A stretch of DNA of 64,000 bases, taken from Flavobacterium nitrogenifigens. GTDB lineage: Bacteria > Bacteroidota > Bacteroidia > Flavobacteriales > Flavobacteriaceae. Location of the stretch: the NCBI RefSeq assembly GCF_003254565.1, contig NZ_QJRI01000159.1, positions 1 through 64,000 on the forward strand, written 5' to 3'. Below are positions 37,818 through 46,563 of the stretch, piece by piece. Under the pieces are notes generated by a model. That model saw nothing but the letters and a program-made list of their open reading frames with translations, was not told the origin of the DNA and did no database searches. Position 1 is the first letter of the stretch; every line of letters starts with the position of its first letter. Made by a program: the position numbers and the translations under genes.

Positions 37818-40800
37818 TTAAAACTTCATTCTATGTCTCGGCAAATTAATTTCATGTCCCTGCGGATAAGGCGCTCGATGCGTCAAACTAACATCTTCCT
37901 TTATCTGACTTTGTGTTCTGTATTGATCTTTCGAATCCATATAGCGCGGATCTGGAATAAAAGGCATTTTGGCCATTTTGAGAATCGTAATAGTCGGAAA
38001 ATGATAATCAACCTCAACATTTCCTAATAATAAGTAACAGCCACCACCCTGAAAAGGATATTTTTCTAAGCTGTCAGGAAAATGAGCGGTGTCAAAATAG
38101 GTGCCTTCGTGATCAATCCAAGTTCCAAAATACATGGTGCCTTTTTTGGTCGGGACGTGTTTTCTGGAAATGAGATAGGCCAGCATTCTAACTTGTTTTT
38201 TATGATACTGTACTAAATCTTTTGCCATCACATCACCACGATGTTTGGTTTGTAAAAGATCAAAAACAGTACAAGAAACAGGAAAACTTAGCAACTCGAT
38301 TTCGTCAAAAGCATCTTCAAAAACAGAGCGTTCCAATGTTGGAAGTTTATATTCTTTAACAGGTTCTTGCAAAAGTTTTAAATCTCTGTTTTCAGGTTTA
38401 AAATTGTTCAGCAATAAACTAGCAATTACCAAAAGCTGATTTTTAGTTTTTCCGGTAAAACGAAAAGCATCAATGAAAATCAGAGTTTTAACACCTTCGA
38501 TCCCAATTGGAATTCGATTGATAAAATCTTCTAGAGAACTAAAATCCCCTTTTTTATTTCGATCTTCTTCAATCAAGTGAGCGATTTTAGATTCCAGACT
38601 TTGAATGTGCATAAAACCGAGATAAATATCGGTTCCGTATAAAGTCGTTTGATATTCACTTTTATTCACACACGGATTATGAATCGTTCCGCCAGACATT
38701 CTAGCTTCGTGTACATAAACTTCGGTTCTGTAAAATCCGCCCTGATTGTTGATTACCGCCGTCATAAACTCAACAGGGAAATTAACTTTCAAGTATAAAC
38801 TTTGATAACTCTCAACCGCATAAGAAGCCGAATGCGCTTTGCAGAAAGAATAGCCCGCAAAAGATTCAATTTGACGATAAATTTCCTGACTTAATTGTAA
38901 CGGATGTCCTTTTTGTGCGCAGCTCGCAAAGAAATTATCTTTTACTTTTTGTAAAGCTTCCAACGATCTTCCTTTTCCCGACATGGCACGACGCAGAATA
39001 TCGCCGTCAGGAGCGGGAAGTCCGCCGTAATGCTGGGCGATTTTTATCACATCTTCCTGATAAACCATAATGCCGTAAGTTTCGCCAAGATGTTCCCTAA
39101 AAACTTCATGGAAATACTCAAACTGAGTTGGATTATTATGGCGAAAAATATACTCTTTCATCATTCCCGATTGTGCTACTCCAGGACGAATGATAGACGA
39201 AGCTGCAACCAAAATTTTATAATTGTCGCAATTTAGTCGACGCAATAATCCTCGCATAGCTGGACTTTCGATATAAAAACAGCCAATTGTATGTCCTTTT
39301 GCTAAATAAGAGTTGCAAACCGCTTCATCTTTAGAAATGGAAGTATCGCGAATATTAACTTTTATGCCTCGGTTTTTGGCAATCAGTTTTACGCTGTCGT
39401 CAATATGGCCGATGCCTCGCTGACTTAGAATATCAAATTTGTCAAAACCAATTTCTTCGGCAATATGCATATCAAAAAGTACAATTGGAAAACCTTTTGG
39501 AGGCATTTCTAGAGGCGTGTAATTCGTAATTGGTTCTTCAGAAATCAAAATTCCGCAGGCGTGCATACTGCGTTGGTTCGGATATTTTTCCAATAGCATT
39601 CCATATTGCTGAACCATTTTTACAATTTTATTGGTTTCATGCAACGCCATTGGATTTTTAGCCAGCATATCGAGTTCTTCTTTTGGAAGCCCAAAAACCT
39701 TTCCGACTTCTCTAAAAATAGATCTGTATTTAAATTCAACGTTTGTACCGCAAAAAGCAACATGATCTTTGCCGTATTTTTTGAAGATATATTCTAAAAT
39801 GGTATTGCGTTCCTGCCAGCTCCAATCGATATCAAAATCGGGTGGAGTTTTACGGTTGAGGTTTAAGAAACGTTCAAAATATAAGTCCAATTCGATAGGA
39901 CAGATATCGGTAATTCCGAGACAATAGGCAATAATACTGTTGGCACCACTTCCGCGTCCAATGTGCATAAAACCCTTACTGTTGCTGTATTGAATAATAT
40001 CCCAGGTAATTAAAAAATAACCGCTGAATTCTAATTCATCAATTACTTTTAATTCTTTCTCTACGCGGGCTTTTGCTTCTAGATTTTCGTTTTCGTAACG
40101 ATTTTTAAATCCTTCCCAAGCTAATTCAGTCAGTTTTTCTAAATCTTTTTGGCGGTTTTCAGTATAGAATTTTTTATTTCTTTTAGCTGAAAAATCATAT
40201 TGAAAATTGCACTCATCAATAATACGCTGTGTATTTAAAATGATTTCAGGATATTTTTCATAGAATGGCAGAATCGATTCTACAGGTTTCATCACATCAG
40301 AAACTTTACAATAATCTGCTTCTGTAAGCTTCGATAAAATAATATTCGTATCAATAGCCCGAAGCACTTTATGCAGGTTGTATTCTTTTTTATTTCTAAA
40401 AGTTACAGGCTGTAAAACCACCATTTTGGAGATTTTATTTTTATGTTTTGAAGTCAGAAGACTTGAAACTTCTTCAGGACGAACTCCGATAAATTCATTT
40501 TCAAAAAGCGTTTCGGGAGCATTTTCTAAAGTATAAATCACAAAAGCCGATTTGAATTTGGGAGCACGCAAAGGCAAAGTTTCTCCGCTGAAATTATGTT
40601 CCGTTAAGAATCTGTTCATTTCGGCTAAACCTTCTGCATTTTGTGCCAAACCAATATATCGGAATTGATGTTCGCATCGAAATTCCATTCCAACCAAAGG
40701 CTTGATTTCTTTTTCCTGACACGCTTTTATAAAATCGTAAATTCCAGTAACGGTATTAATATCGGTCAATGCCATTGCTTTTATACCATGCAAAACGGCT

Positions 40801-40871
40801 TCAGCAATCAATTCCTTAAGCGGAATCGTGCCGTAACGTAATGAATGATAAGAATGACAATTGAGATACAT
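37818..40871 (-). CDS. DNA polymerase III alpha-type polymerase (second DnaE, error-prone type)
   Basis: A 1017-aa C-family polymerase, shorter than a replicative DnaE (about 1160 aa or more). The PHP domain is at the N-terminus (LNCHSYHSLRYG, residues about 3-14), the palm has PPDFDIDW (catalytic Asp pair), and KFDILSQRGIGHIDD is the third-Asp region. HhH and OB-like C-terminal regions are present. It overlaps the Y-family polymerase gene by one base (TAATG), so translation is coupled. This pairing matches dnaE2/imuC plus Y-polymerase mutagenesis cassettes, in which the pair bypasses DNA lesions. It may be the main translesion polymerase. Confidence 0.88.
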   Translation of the reverse strand: MYLNCHSYHSLRYGTIPLKELIAEAVLHGIKAMALTDINTVTGIYDFIKACQEKEIKPLVGMEFRCEHQFRYIGLAQNAEGLAEMNRFLTEHNFSGETLPLRAPKFKSAFVIYTLENAPETLFENEFIGVRPEEVSSLLTSKHKNKISKMVVLQPVTFRNKKEYNLHKVLRAIDTNIILSKLTEADYCKVSDVMKPVESILPFYEKYPEIILNTQRIIDECNFQYDFSAKRNKKFYTENRQKDLEKLTELAWEGFKNRYENENLEAKARVEKELKVIDELEFSGYFLITWDIIQYSNSKGFMHIGRGSGANSIIAYCLGITDICPIELDLYFERFLNLNRKTPPDFDIDWSWQERNTILEYIFKKYGKDHVAFCGTNVEFKYRSIFREVGKVFGLPKEELDMLAKNPMALHETNKIVKMVQQYGMLLEKYPNQRSMHACGILISEEPITNYTPLEMPPKGFPIVLFDMHIAEEIGFDKFDILSQRGIGHIDDSVKLIAKNRGIKVNIRDTSISKDEAVCNSYLAKGHTIGCFYIESPAMRGLLRRLNCDNYKILVAASSIIRPGVAQSGMMKEYIFRHNNPTQFEYFHEVFREHLGETYGIMVYQEDVIKIAQHYGGLPAPDGDILRRAMSGKGRSLEALQKVKDNFFASCAQKGHPLQLSQEIYRQIESFAGYSFCKAHSASYAVESYQSLYLKVNFPVEFMTAVINNQGGFYRTEVYVHEARMSGGTIHNPCVNKSEYQTTLYGTDIYLGFMHIQSLESKIAHLIEEDRNKKGDFSSLEDFINRIPIGIEGVKTLIFIDAFRFTGKTKNQLLVIASLLLNNFKPENRDLKLLQEPVKEYKLPTLERSVFEDAFDEIELLSFPVSCTVFDLLQTKHRGDVMAKDLVQYHKKQVRMLAYLISRKHVPTKKGTMYFGTWIDHEGTYFDTAHFPDSLEKYPFQGGGCYLLLGNVEVDYHFPTITILKMAKMPFIPDPRYMDSKDQYRTQSQIKEDVSLTHRAPYPQGHEINLPRHRMKF

Positions 40872-42052
40872 TATTTTTTGCGTTTTAAAATTTCGTCTTT
40901 AGTATTCGGTTTAAAGTGAGCTCCGGCACAACGCATTACGGCATCAAAACCATAACGGCTTTTCATTTTGTCCATCGCTTCATAAAGTGAAAGCATTTCC
41001 TGAGTATCTTCGAAAAGATCGATTTGATACGTTCCGCGTACCAATCCGCTAAAGCGAACGCCAATCAGGCGTAGACGCATACGACGCTGATACACTTTTT
41101 CAAAAAGCTCTATTACGTTTTTAGTCAAAATATGATCGGCGGAGGTATAAGCTACTCGGCATTGTTTGGTTTCGGTATCAAAATTGGCGTAACGTATTTT
41201 GACCGTAACAGTTGAAGTCAGCCATTGTTCTGCACGAAGCTGGAAAGCCAGTTTTTCTACCATTCCTAATAATATTCTTCTCAGTTTGGCAAGATCGATA
41301 GTATCTTGTGAAAAAGTAGTTTCGGTCGAAATTGATTTTCTTTCCGTATAAGGTTCAACAGGGGTATGGTCAATTCCGTGCGCTTTTTTCCAAAGTTCCA
41401 AACCATTTTTACCAATCATTTGTTGTAAAACCTCAGCAGGCATTTCGGCTAAAGTCTGAATTTTACGAACGCCGATTCTAGACAAAAGCTGAAAAGTCAC
41501 AGCGCCCACCATCGGGATTTTCTGAATCGAAAGCGGATTTAAAAAATCCTGAACTTTTTGTTCTGGAATTTCTAGATTCCCAACAGGTTTGCCTTCGCCA
41601 GTCGCAATTTTAGAAACGGTTTTATTGATGGATAATGAAAAACTAATCGGAAGTCCTGTTTCTTTAATTACTTTTTGCGCCAATTCATTTGTCCATTTGT
41701 AACTTCCGTGAAATTTGTCCATTCCGGTAATGTCCATATAAAATTCATCGATGCTGGCTTTTTCTAAAACAGGTGCTTTTTCCTGAAGAATTTCGGTAAC
41801 ATCATGAGAAAGTTGCGAATATAATTCCATGTCGCCTTTCATCACTTTTGCGTCTGGACAAAGTTTTAATGCCATACGAATTGGCATGGCAGAACGAACA
41901 CCATATTTTCGGGCTTCATACGAACAAGAGGCCACAACACCGCGGTCTCCGCCACCTATAATAAGCGGAATTCCGTTGAGTTCTGAGTTGGTGCGTCTTT
42001 CGCAGGATACAAAAAAGGTATCCAGATCCATATGTACAATTGCCCGTGCCAT
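40871..42052 (-). CDS. dinB: Y-family DNA polymerase (DinB/Pol IV type)
   Basis: A 393-aa translesion polymerase. Metal ligands lie in MDLDTFF (residues 8-14) and SIDEFYMD, with an F-F steric-gate-like pair. A little-finger domain follows, and a beta-clamp motif QIDLF is at residues 343-347, 46 residues before the C-terminus. It is the first gene of a run dinB-dnaE-(exonuclease)-alkB. Its promoter faces the LexA-like gene, with -7 box TAATTTTG (42083 to 42076) 23 bases before the start codon, directly followed by TGTTCCA. Confidence 0.92.
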   Translation of the reverse strand: MARAIVHMDLDTFFVSCERRTNSELNGIPLIIGGGDRGVVASCSYEARKYGVRSAMPIRMALKLCPDAKVMKGDMELYSQLSHDVTEILQEKAPVLEKASIDEFYMDITGMDKFHGSYKWTNELAQKVIKETGLPISFSLSINKTVSKIATGEGKPVGNLEIPEQKVQDFLNPLSIQKIPMVGAVTFQLLSRIGVRKIQTLAEMPAEVLQQMIGKNGLELWKKAHGIDHTPVEPYTERKSISTETTFSQDTIDLAKLRRILLGMVEKLAFQLRAEQWLTSTVTVKIRYANFDTETKQCRVAYTSADHILTKNVIELFEKVYQRRMRLRLIGVRFSGLVRGTYQIDLFEDTQEMLSLYEAMDKMKSRYGFDAVMRCAGAHFKPNTKDEILKRKK

Positions 42053-42063
42053 TTTCCTTTTGT

Positions 42064-42122
42064 TTTTGTATGGAACAAAATTAGCACAGGTGATAACAAT
42101 TTTTTGTATATTTGCTGTTCCA
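42064..42122. promoter_or_regulatory. Divergent promoter with mirrored LexA-like operators
   Basis: The 88-base gap between dinB and the LexA-like gene holds TATATTTG (42107-42114, + strand) and TAATTTTG (42083-42076, - strand), both matching TAnnTTTG. Each is followed at its start side by the same word: TGTTCCA at 42116-42122 on the + strand, and TGTTCCA on the - strand (42077-42071). Together these make a perfect inverted repeat TGGAACA...TGTTCCA separated by 38 bases. A further palindrome TTTTGT-N5-ACAAAA is at 42064-42080. I infer that a repressor dimer bound to each site blocks initiation of both genes. Confidence 0.7.
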
Positions 42123-42140
42123 AATTATAACAAATTAATT

Positions 42141-42914
42141 ATGTCCTTATTTTCAGACAACATCAGAGCACTAAGGGTTAAGCATAAAATATCACAAGAA
42201 AAATTAGCTGAAAACCTAAGTATTACAAGAGGAAGATACGTGAAATACGAAGACGGAACTTCGGAGGCACCGTATGACATTTTAAAGAAGATTGCATTAT
42301 ATTTTCATATGAGTATCGACTTGATATTATCTGTCGATATCCGTAAAATTGATGTGCAAAATTTGATAAAACTAGAAGGCAATCGACTTATTTTACCCAT
42401 TCAAGTGGATAGTTTTGGAGAAAATTTTATTGAAATTGTATCTCAAAAAGCAAAAGCAGGTTATTTAAACGGATATGCTGATCCAGAATATATTGAAAGT
42501 TTACAGCAGATTACACTTCCGTTTTTAGGACCAGGAAAACATCGTGGATTTCCCGTTGAAGGCGATTCTATGCCTCCGCATGAAGATGGTTCTATCATTA
42601 TTGGCCGTTATGTAGAAAAACTAGGAGAGGTGATGGATGGTAAAACCTATATTCTTATTACCAAAAGTGAAGGAATGGTTTACAAACGTCTCAATAAAAA
42701 CAAAAAGAATAGTTTGGTTTTAGAATCTGACAATAGTTTTTACCCAAATTATGAAGTGAAAGCTTCTGATATTTTGGAGATTTGGGAATACGAATGCAAC
42801 ATCGGCCGTTCAGACAAAAAACAAGAAACAACAGAAACTGGAGCAATGAAAGATTTGCTTTTAGAATTGAAACGTGAAGTTCGAGAGATTAAGAATAATA
42901 CTTCGAATACATAA
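42141..42914 (+). CDS. LexA-like repressor: XRE HTH plus S24 self-cleaving domain
   Basis: A 257-aa protein with ATG at 42141. The N-terminal XRE-type HTH (about 6-60, HKISQEKLAENLSITRGRYVKYE) differs from the winged HTH of classic LexA. The C-terminal S24 peptidase has catalytic S143 (VEGDSMPP) and K182 (MVYKRLN), and a LexA-like cleavage site A106-G107 (AKAGYL). The S-G distance of 36 and K-G distance of 75 match LexA (35 and 72). A charged tail follows. I infer that RecA-stimulated self-cleavage relieves repression of dinB-dnaE. A phage-type C1 repressor is the alternative, but no phage genes are nearby. Confidence 0.88.
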   Translation: MSLFSDNIRALRVKHKISQEKLAENLSITRGRYVKYEDGTSEAPYDILKKIALYFHMSIDLILSVDIRKIDVQNLIKLEGNRLILPIQVDSFGENFIEIVSQKAKAGYLNGYADPEYIESLQQITLPFLGPGKHRGFPVEGDSMPPHEDGSIIIGRYVEKLGEVMDGKTYILITKSEGMVYKRLNKNKKNSLVLESDNSFYPNYEVKASDILEIWEYECNIGRSDKKQETTETGAMKDLLLELKREVREIKNNTSNT

Positions 42915-42924
42915 AAAGAGTTTT

Positions 42925-43086
42925 GCCACAGATTTCACAGATTAAAAGGATTATTTTTTTCGCCACGAATTACACAAATTTTCACAAATTTTTTATTCAA
43001 ATATAATTCGTGGAAATTTGTGTAATTCGTGGCAAACAAACTATACAAAGTAGTAAAAAATCCTTTTAATCTGTGAAATCTGTGGC
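42925..43086. repeat. Nested inverted repeat between convergent genes
   Basis: The outer arms 42925-42952 and 43059-43086 are perfect 28-bp complements (GCCACAGATTTCACAG start). The inner arms 42962-42981 and 43014-43033 are perfect 20-bp complements (GCCACGAATTACACAAATTT) and extend to about 30 bp with one mismatch. It lies between the LexA-like gene and the PAP2 gene. The same design recurs at 47739-47898. Confidence 0.9.
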
Positions 43087-43127
43087 TTAAAAAACTTTGT
43101 ATCTTAGCGCCTTTGTGGCAAAAAAAA

Positions 43128-43889
43128 CTAAAAAACCTTCGCAAATCCTAATCCATATTGCTGTCCATTATAAAAAGGCATAATCATAGAAGTTGATTTG
43201 TTCTCAGAATCTGATTTGAATAACTTTTTAGTAATATACGGATTGATCCAATAAGCAATTTTGGTACTCAATATCCCGATTCCAGCTCCAGCAGCGACAT
43301 CAGTTAACCAATGACGATTATTGTAGATTCTAAAAAGTCCCGTTCCAGTAGCAACGGCATAACCTGCAATTCCATACCAAATCGATTTGTCTTTGTATTC
43401 TTGGTATAAAAATTCGGCGCCCATAAATGCAGTTGCAGTGTGTCCAGAAGGAAAGGAATTATTCGAACTTCCATCAGGTCTTTCTACATGTGAAATCGAT
43501 TTTAAACCTAAAACCGTTGTCGCCATAATCGCATACGAAGTCACAAGTATTACAGAACGGTCGCGCATATTATTTTTGCCTTTTACTCCAAAAGCATTCA
43601 GCGCATAAACAGATACGGCAGGCGCATATTGCGAGAAATCGTCAATGGTAACTTTCTCGTCAATGTCTTCAGTAACCTCATTTTTAATTTGATGATTGAA
43701 ACTCAAAAGCTGATCACTTTCTAAACCAATTACGCCATAACCAATTAATACGCTCGGAATAATTAATTGTTTGTAATTGAATTTTAATGGATGTGAAGTA
43801 CTGTCAATTTTTGTGATCGAATCATTTTGCTGTGCATTCGCAGAAAATAATCCGAATAGAAATACGAGGGAAATCGTTTTGCGGAACAT
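43128..43889 (-). CDS. PAP2-family membrane phosphatase
   Basis: A PAP2 acid-phosphatase family protein. The start MFRKTISLVFLFGLFSANAQ (43889) gives a signal peptide and 253 aa; ATG 43913 upstream is less likely. The three catalytic motifs are visible: HVERP, then SFPSGHTA, then RIYNNRHWLTDVAAG (with the catalytic His). Such enzymes dephosphorylate lipids (phosphatidate, PGP, or undecaprenyl pyrophosphate) on the periplasmic side. The substrate is unknown. It converges on the LexA-like gene. Confidence 0.88.
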   Translation of the reverse strand: MFRKTISLVFLFGLFSANAQQNDSITKIDSTSHPLKFNYKQLIIPSVLIGYGVIGLESDQLLSFNHQIKNEVTEDIDEKVTIDDFSQYAPAVSVYALNAFGVKGKNNMRDRSVILVTSYAIMATTVLGLKSISHVERPDGSSNNSFPSGHTATAFMGAEFLYQEYKDKSIWYGIAGYAVATGTGLFRIYNNRHWLTDVAAGAGIGILSTKIAYWINPYITKKLFKSDSENKSTSMIMPFYNGQQYGLGFAKVF

Positions 43890-44023
43890 TGTTTTTGTCG
43901 TTATATTTTGCAATAGTAACGAATGTTCAACGCTGGTATTTTGGTCTTAATTGAACCTTAAGTGAATATTAATTTGTTGGGTTTGAATAGGGTAATTGGA
44001 TTAAGATTGGCTAAATAAGAGTC

Positions 44024-44323
44024 TTATTTTATTTTCCTTTTTTCAGGATTTTGACGATTGTCCCAAAAAGATAATACTTCTATTTGATTGTTATTAATTT
44101 CATAAAAAATCAAATAAATTTTCATTGGAATAACACGAGTGATTTTATTAGAAGTAAGTCTTCCAATAAACTCATTATTAGAAAGAGTTTCTAATAAATC
44201 TTCAACTTCTTCAAGAATTTTTAAGCTGTAATCAGAATTTCCATTCCTGAAAACATAAAACTCAAGAACATTAGAAAATTCAAGTTTAGCAAGATCAGAC
44301 CAGATTATTTCTTTTTTAGCCAT
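44024..44323 (-). CDS. RelE/ParE-family toxin
   Basis: A 99-aa protein with the ParE/RelE fold words WSDLAKLEFSNVLEFY near the start and PMKIYLIFYEINNNQIEVLSFWDNRQNPEK near the end. It overlaps the upstream gene (44305-44541) by 19 bases, the usual antitoxin-first layout. ParE members poison gyrase and RelE members cut mRNA; the catalytic residues are not clear enough to tell which applies. Confidence 0.85.
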   Translation of the reverse strand: MAKKEIIWSDLAKLEFSNVLEFYVFRNGNSDYSLKILEEVEDLLETLSNNEFIGRLTSNKITRVIPMKIYLIFYEINNNQIEVLSFWDNRQNPEKRKIK

Positions 44324-44541
44324 TCTCTCATCTCTGAAATTACATCTTCATTTTTATGAAATTCGCCATTTTTTATCTGATTTCGGCTTGTTTCGATAGA
44401 AGATTGTTGTTCAGCATTTAATTCATATAATGACTGTTCTGAAGAATCAAAAATAGTTTGAAGTGCTTTTAAAAAATTCATGTCTTTAGAATCTCTAATT
44501 CTGGAGATCAAATTTTCTTTTATTTGCGCTGTCATGTCCAT
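44305..44541 (-). CDS. Antitoxin of the RelE/ParE pair
   Basis: A 78-aa protein (MDMTAQIKENLISRIRDS; a start at the next Met is also possible). It is helical and charged, with a C-terminal stretch ISEMREWLKKK of the kind that binds the toxin. No strong DNA-binding motif is visible. Its -7 box lies 20 bases upstream. The pair sits between the PAP2 gene and the histidine kinase of the kdp locus and looks like a separate unit. Confidence 0.8.
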   Translation of the reverse strand: MDMTAQIKENLISRIRDSKDMNFLKALQTIFDSSEQSLYELNAEQQSSIETSRNQIKNGEFHKNEDVISEMREWLKKK

Positions 44542-44561
44542 ATCAAATTCTTTTTAATACT

Positions 44562-44569
44562 CAAAATTA
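44562..44569 (-). promoter_or_regulatory. -7 box of the toxin-antitoxin pair
   Basis: The minus strand reads TAATTTTG, matching TAnnTTTG, 20 bases before the antitoxin start codon. Confidence 0.45.
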
Positions 44570-44600
44570 AAGATTTATTTTCAAAATACTGTTAAATAAT

Positions 44601-46331
44601 TTATACTTTCAACGAAAACCAAAACGTACTTCCTAATCCCAAATTACTCTCAACCCCAACACTTCCATTTTGAGCTTCAATAAATTCTTTGCTAATAGCT
44701 AATCCCAATCCCGTTCCGGATTTCTGACTTCCCGGAACCTGAAAATATTTGTCAAAAACTTTGTCTTTATATCTTGTATCAATTCCTTTTCCGGTATCGA
44801 TAACCTGAAACACGATTTGATTTAATTCTTTTTTAAGTTTGATGTGAATGGTACTTTTTTCAGAAGAATAACGGATGGCATTCGACAAATAATTAATCAA
44901 AACCCAGCCTGTTTTTTCGCTGTCGGCTTTTACGTCTTCTAGATTTTCATCGGCATCAATTATTAATTTAATCTGTTTTTGTTCCGCCTGAACTTTTACT
45001 GCTTCAACAGCATAATTTACAATTTCTTGCGGATTGCTTTTTTCGATATTCAGCTGAATATTTCCAGTTTCTAACTGCGATAGATTAAGCAATTCGCCAG
45101 TAATTTTCAATAAGCGCTGACTGTCATCTTTTATGCTTTCGACCAATTGTTTTTGATCGTCGTTCATATCGCCTGTTTTTTCATTTTCAAGTAATTTCAG
45201 ACTTAGTTTTATCGATGCAATTGGTGTTTTTAATTCGTGCGAAACGGTGGCAATAAAGTTGGTTTTGGCAAAATCCAGTTCTTTAAAAAGTGTAATATTT
45301 CGCAGAATAATCACATCGCCAATATTGATTTCTTTTTCTTCTCCAGTCGGAATTATGGTAATATTGAGAATTTCTTTTTCGAAATAACTTTCTTTTCCGT
45401 GCGCATAAATTTTAAGTGGTTGTTTTTTAGGAGCGTCTGAATCTTCTTTTAAAATCAAAGACCGAATCAAATCATTCGATAAGGCTAGAGTAGAAGCCGA
45501 TTTTCCGATAACATCTTCCAGTTTCAGACCAACAATTTTCAGTGCTTCATCATTGGCAAACAAAACAATTCCTTCATGATCTAATCCAATAATAGGATCG
45601 TTCATATTATTGATTAAAGTTTCCAGTCGTTTCTTTTCAAAAAAGAGTTTATACAAATTACTATCATTATATTCCTGGAGTTTCTGCGCCATCGTATTAA
45701 ACGATTTGGCCAAATCTCCAAATTCGCTATGACTCGTAAAATGAACGCGTTCAGAATAGTTTTTATTCGCAATTTCCTTGATACTCAGTGTCAATTCCTT
45801 GATAGGATTGGCAATATTATTCGGAAGATTAACCAGCAAATTAAAAGCAATCAAAAAGCATAAACTTCCCACAATGGCAATCCATAAATTGGCATTTTCG
45901 GCGGTATGTTTAGCAATATCGCTTTTCTGTTTTATAGCATCCAGATTCAGTTTCATGATGGCAAAAATATCCTGTCTGATTTTTGCTTTTATGGTTTCGT
46001 TTGCTCCGTTTTGTTCTAAAAGCGTAAAACTTTTTTCAAGGTTTTCGGTTGCTTCTTTTTCTCCGGGTTCGGTAACATTTTGCGTTTGTTTTTCAAGATA
46101 TTCCTTGAAAACATGAATCTTGCTATCAGGGCTCGCTTTAATTTCATCCAAAGACAAAATCATATTTCGCGAATATTCCAGCGTATTATAATTCGCTTTC
46201 AGAATATTCTCGGTATCTGCTTTTATCAAAAAAACAGAATATCCGCTCACTAACGAAAGTATAATGATCATTAAAAATAACAATCCAACACCCAGATTCA
46301 ATTTGGTTTTAATTCTCATTTTATAAAACAT
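44601..46331 (-). CDS. HAMP/PAS histidine kinase of the kdp locus
   Basis: A 576-aa sensor kinase: TM1 about 12-34, a periplasmic/coiled region of about 110 residues, TM2 about 148-168, HAMP 170-222, PAS about 235-350, HisKA with H365 (ATVSHELKTPIAS), and HATPase_c with N and G boxes. It lies downstream of the stand-alone KdpD domain gene with no kinase of its own, so together the two probably replace the single KdpD kinase of proteobacteria. Unlike classic KdpD it lacks the four-helix DUF4118 segment and has HAMP and PAS domains instead. The phosphorylation partner is probably the NtrC-type regulator at 55077-56432, by location; this is inference. ATG at 46319 is an alternative start. Confidence 0.88.
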   Translation of the reverse strand: MFYKMRIKTKLNLGVGLLFLMIIILSLVSGYSVFLIKADTENILKANYNTLEYSRNMILSLDEIKASPDSKIHVFKEYLEKQTQNVTEPGEKEATENLEKSFTLLEQNGANETIKAKIRQDIFAIMKLNLDAIKQKSDIAKHTAENANLWIAIVGSLCFLIAFNLLVNLPNNIANPIKELTLSIKEIANKNYSERVHFTSHSEFGDLAKSFNTMAQKLQEYNDSNLYKLFFEKKRLETLINNMNDPIIGLDHEGIVLFANDEALKIVGLKLEDVIGKSASTLALSNDLIRSLILKEDSDAPKKQPLKIYAHGKESYFEKEILNITIIPTGEEKEINIGDVIILRNITLFKELDFAKTNFIATVSHELKTPIASIKLSLKLLENEKTGDMNDDQKQLVESIKDDSQRLLKITGELLNLSQLETGNIQLNIEKSNPQEIVNYAVEAVKVQAEQKQIKLIIDADENLEDVKADSEKTGWVLINYLSNAIRYSSEKSTIHIKLKKELNQIVFQVIDTGKGIDTRYKDKVFDKYFQVPGSQKSGTGLGLAISKEFIEAQNGSVGVESNLGLGSTFWFSLKV

Positions 46332-46349
46332 TTAATTTTTTTTGAACTT

Positions 46350-46559
46350 TTTTTGAACCATATAAGTGATATAAGAAAATATTAGAATTGCTTTTTTTTT
46401 AACCGCAAAGACGCGAAGTTTTACGCAAAGTTCGCTAGAGCATGGCGCAAAGTTTTTTTTAATCTTTGCGTGCTTTGCGAGACCTTAGCGTCTTTGCGGT
46501 TAAAAAAAAATCAACGCCTCGAATTTAAATGAACTTATATCACTTATATGGTTTAAAAA
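46350..46559. repeat. Nested inverted repeat between kdpD and the kinase gene
   Basis: The outer arms are 46350-46375 and 46534-46559, about 26 bp with one G.T pair (ACCATATAAGTGATATAAG core). The inner arms are 46392-46414 and 46488-46510: a T run plus AACCGCAAAGACGC, matched by GCGTCTTTGCGGTT plus an A run. The gap holds further copies of the GCAAAG/CTTTGC word. It lies in the 232-base gap on the minus-strand operon, and its outer right arm almost reaches the kdpD stop codon. Confidence 0.9.
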
Positions 46560-46563
46560 TTTT

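Noticed and set aside
42141..42914. Phage C1-type repressor marking a prophage
   Set aside because: No phage structural, integrase or excision genes are nearby, and its divergent partners are repair polymerases. A cellular repressor fits better.
42925..43086. CRISPR array
   Set aside because: The repeated words form inverted, not direct, repeats, with no regular spacers and no cas genes.
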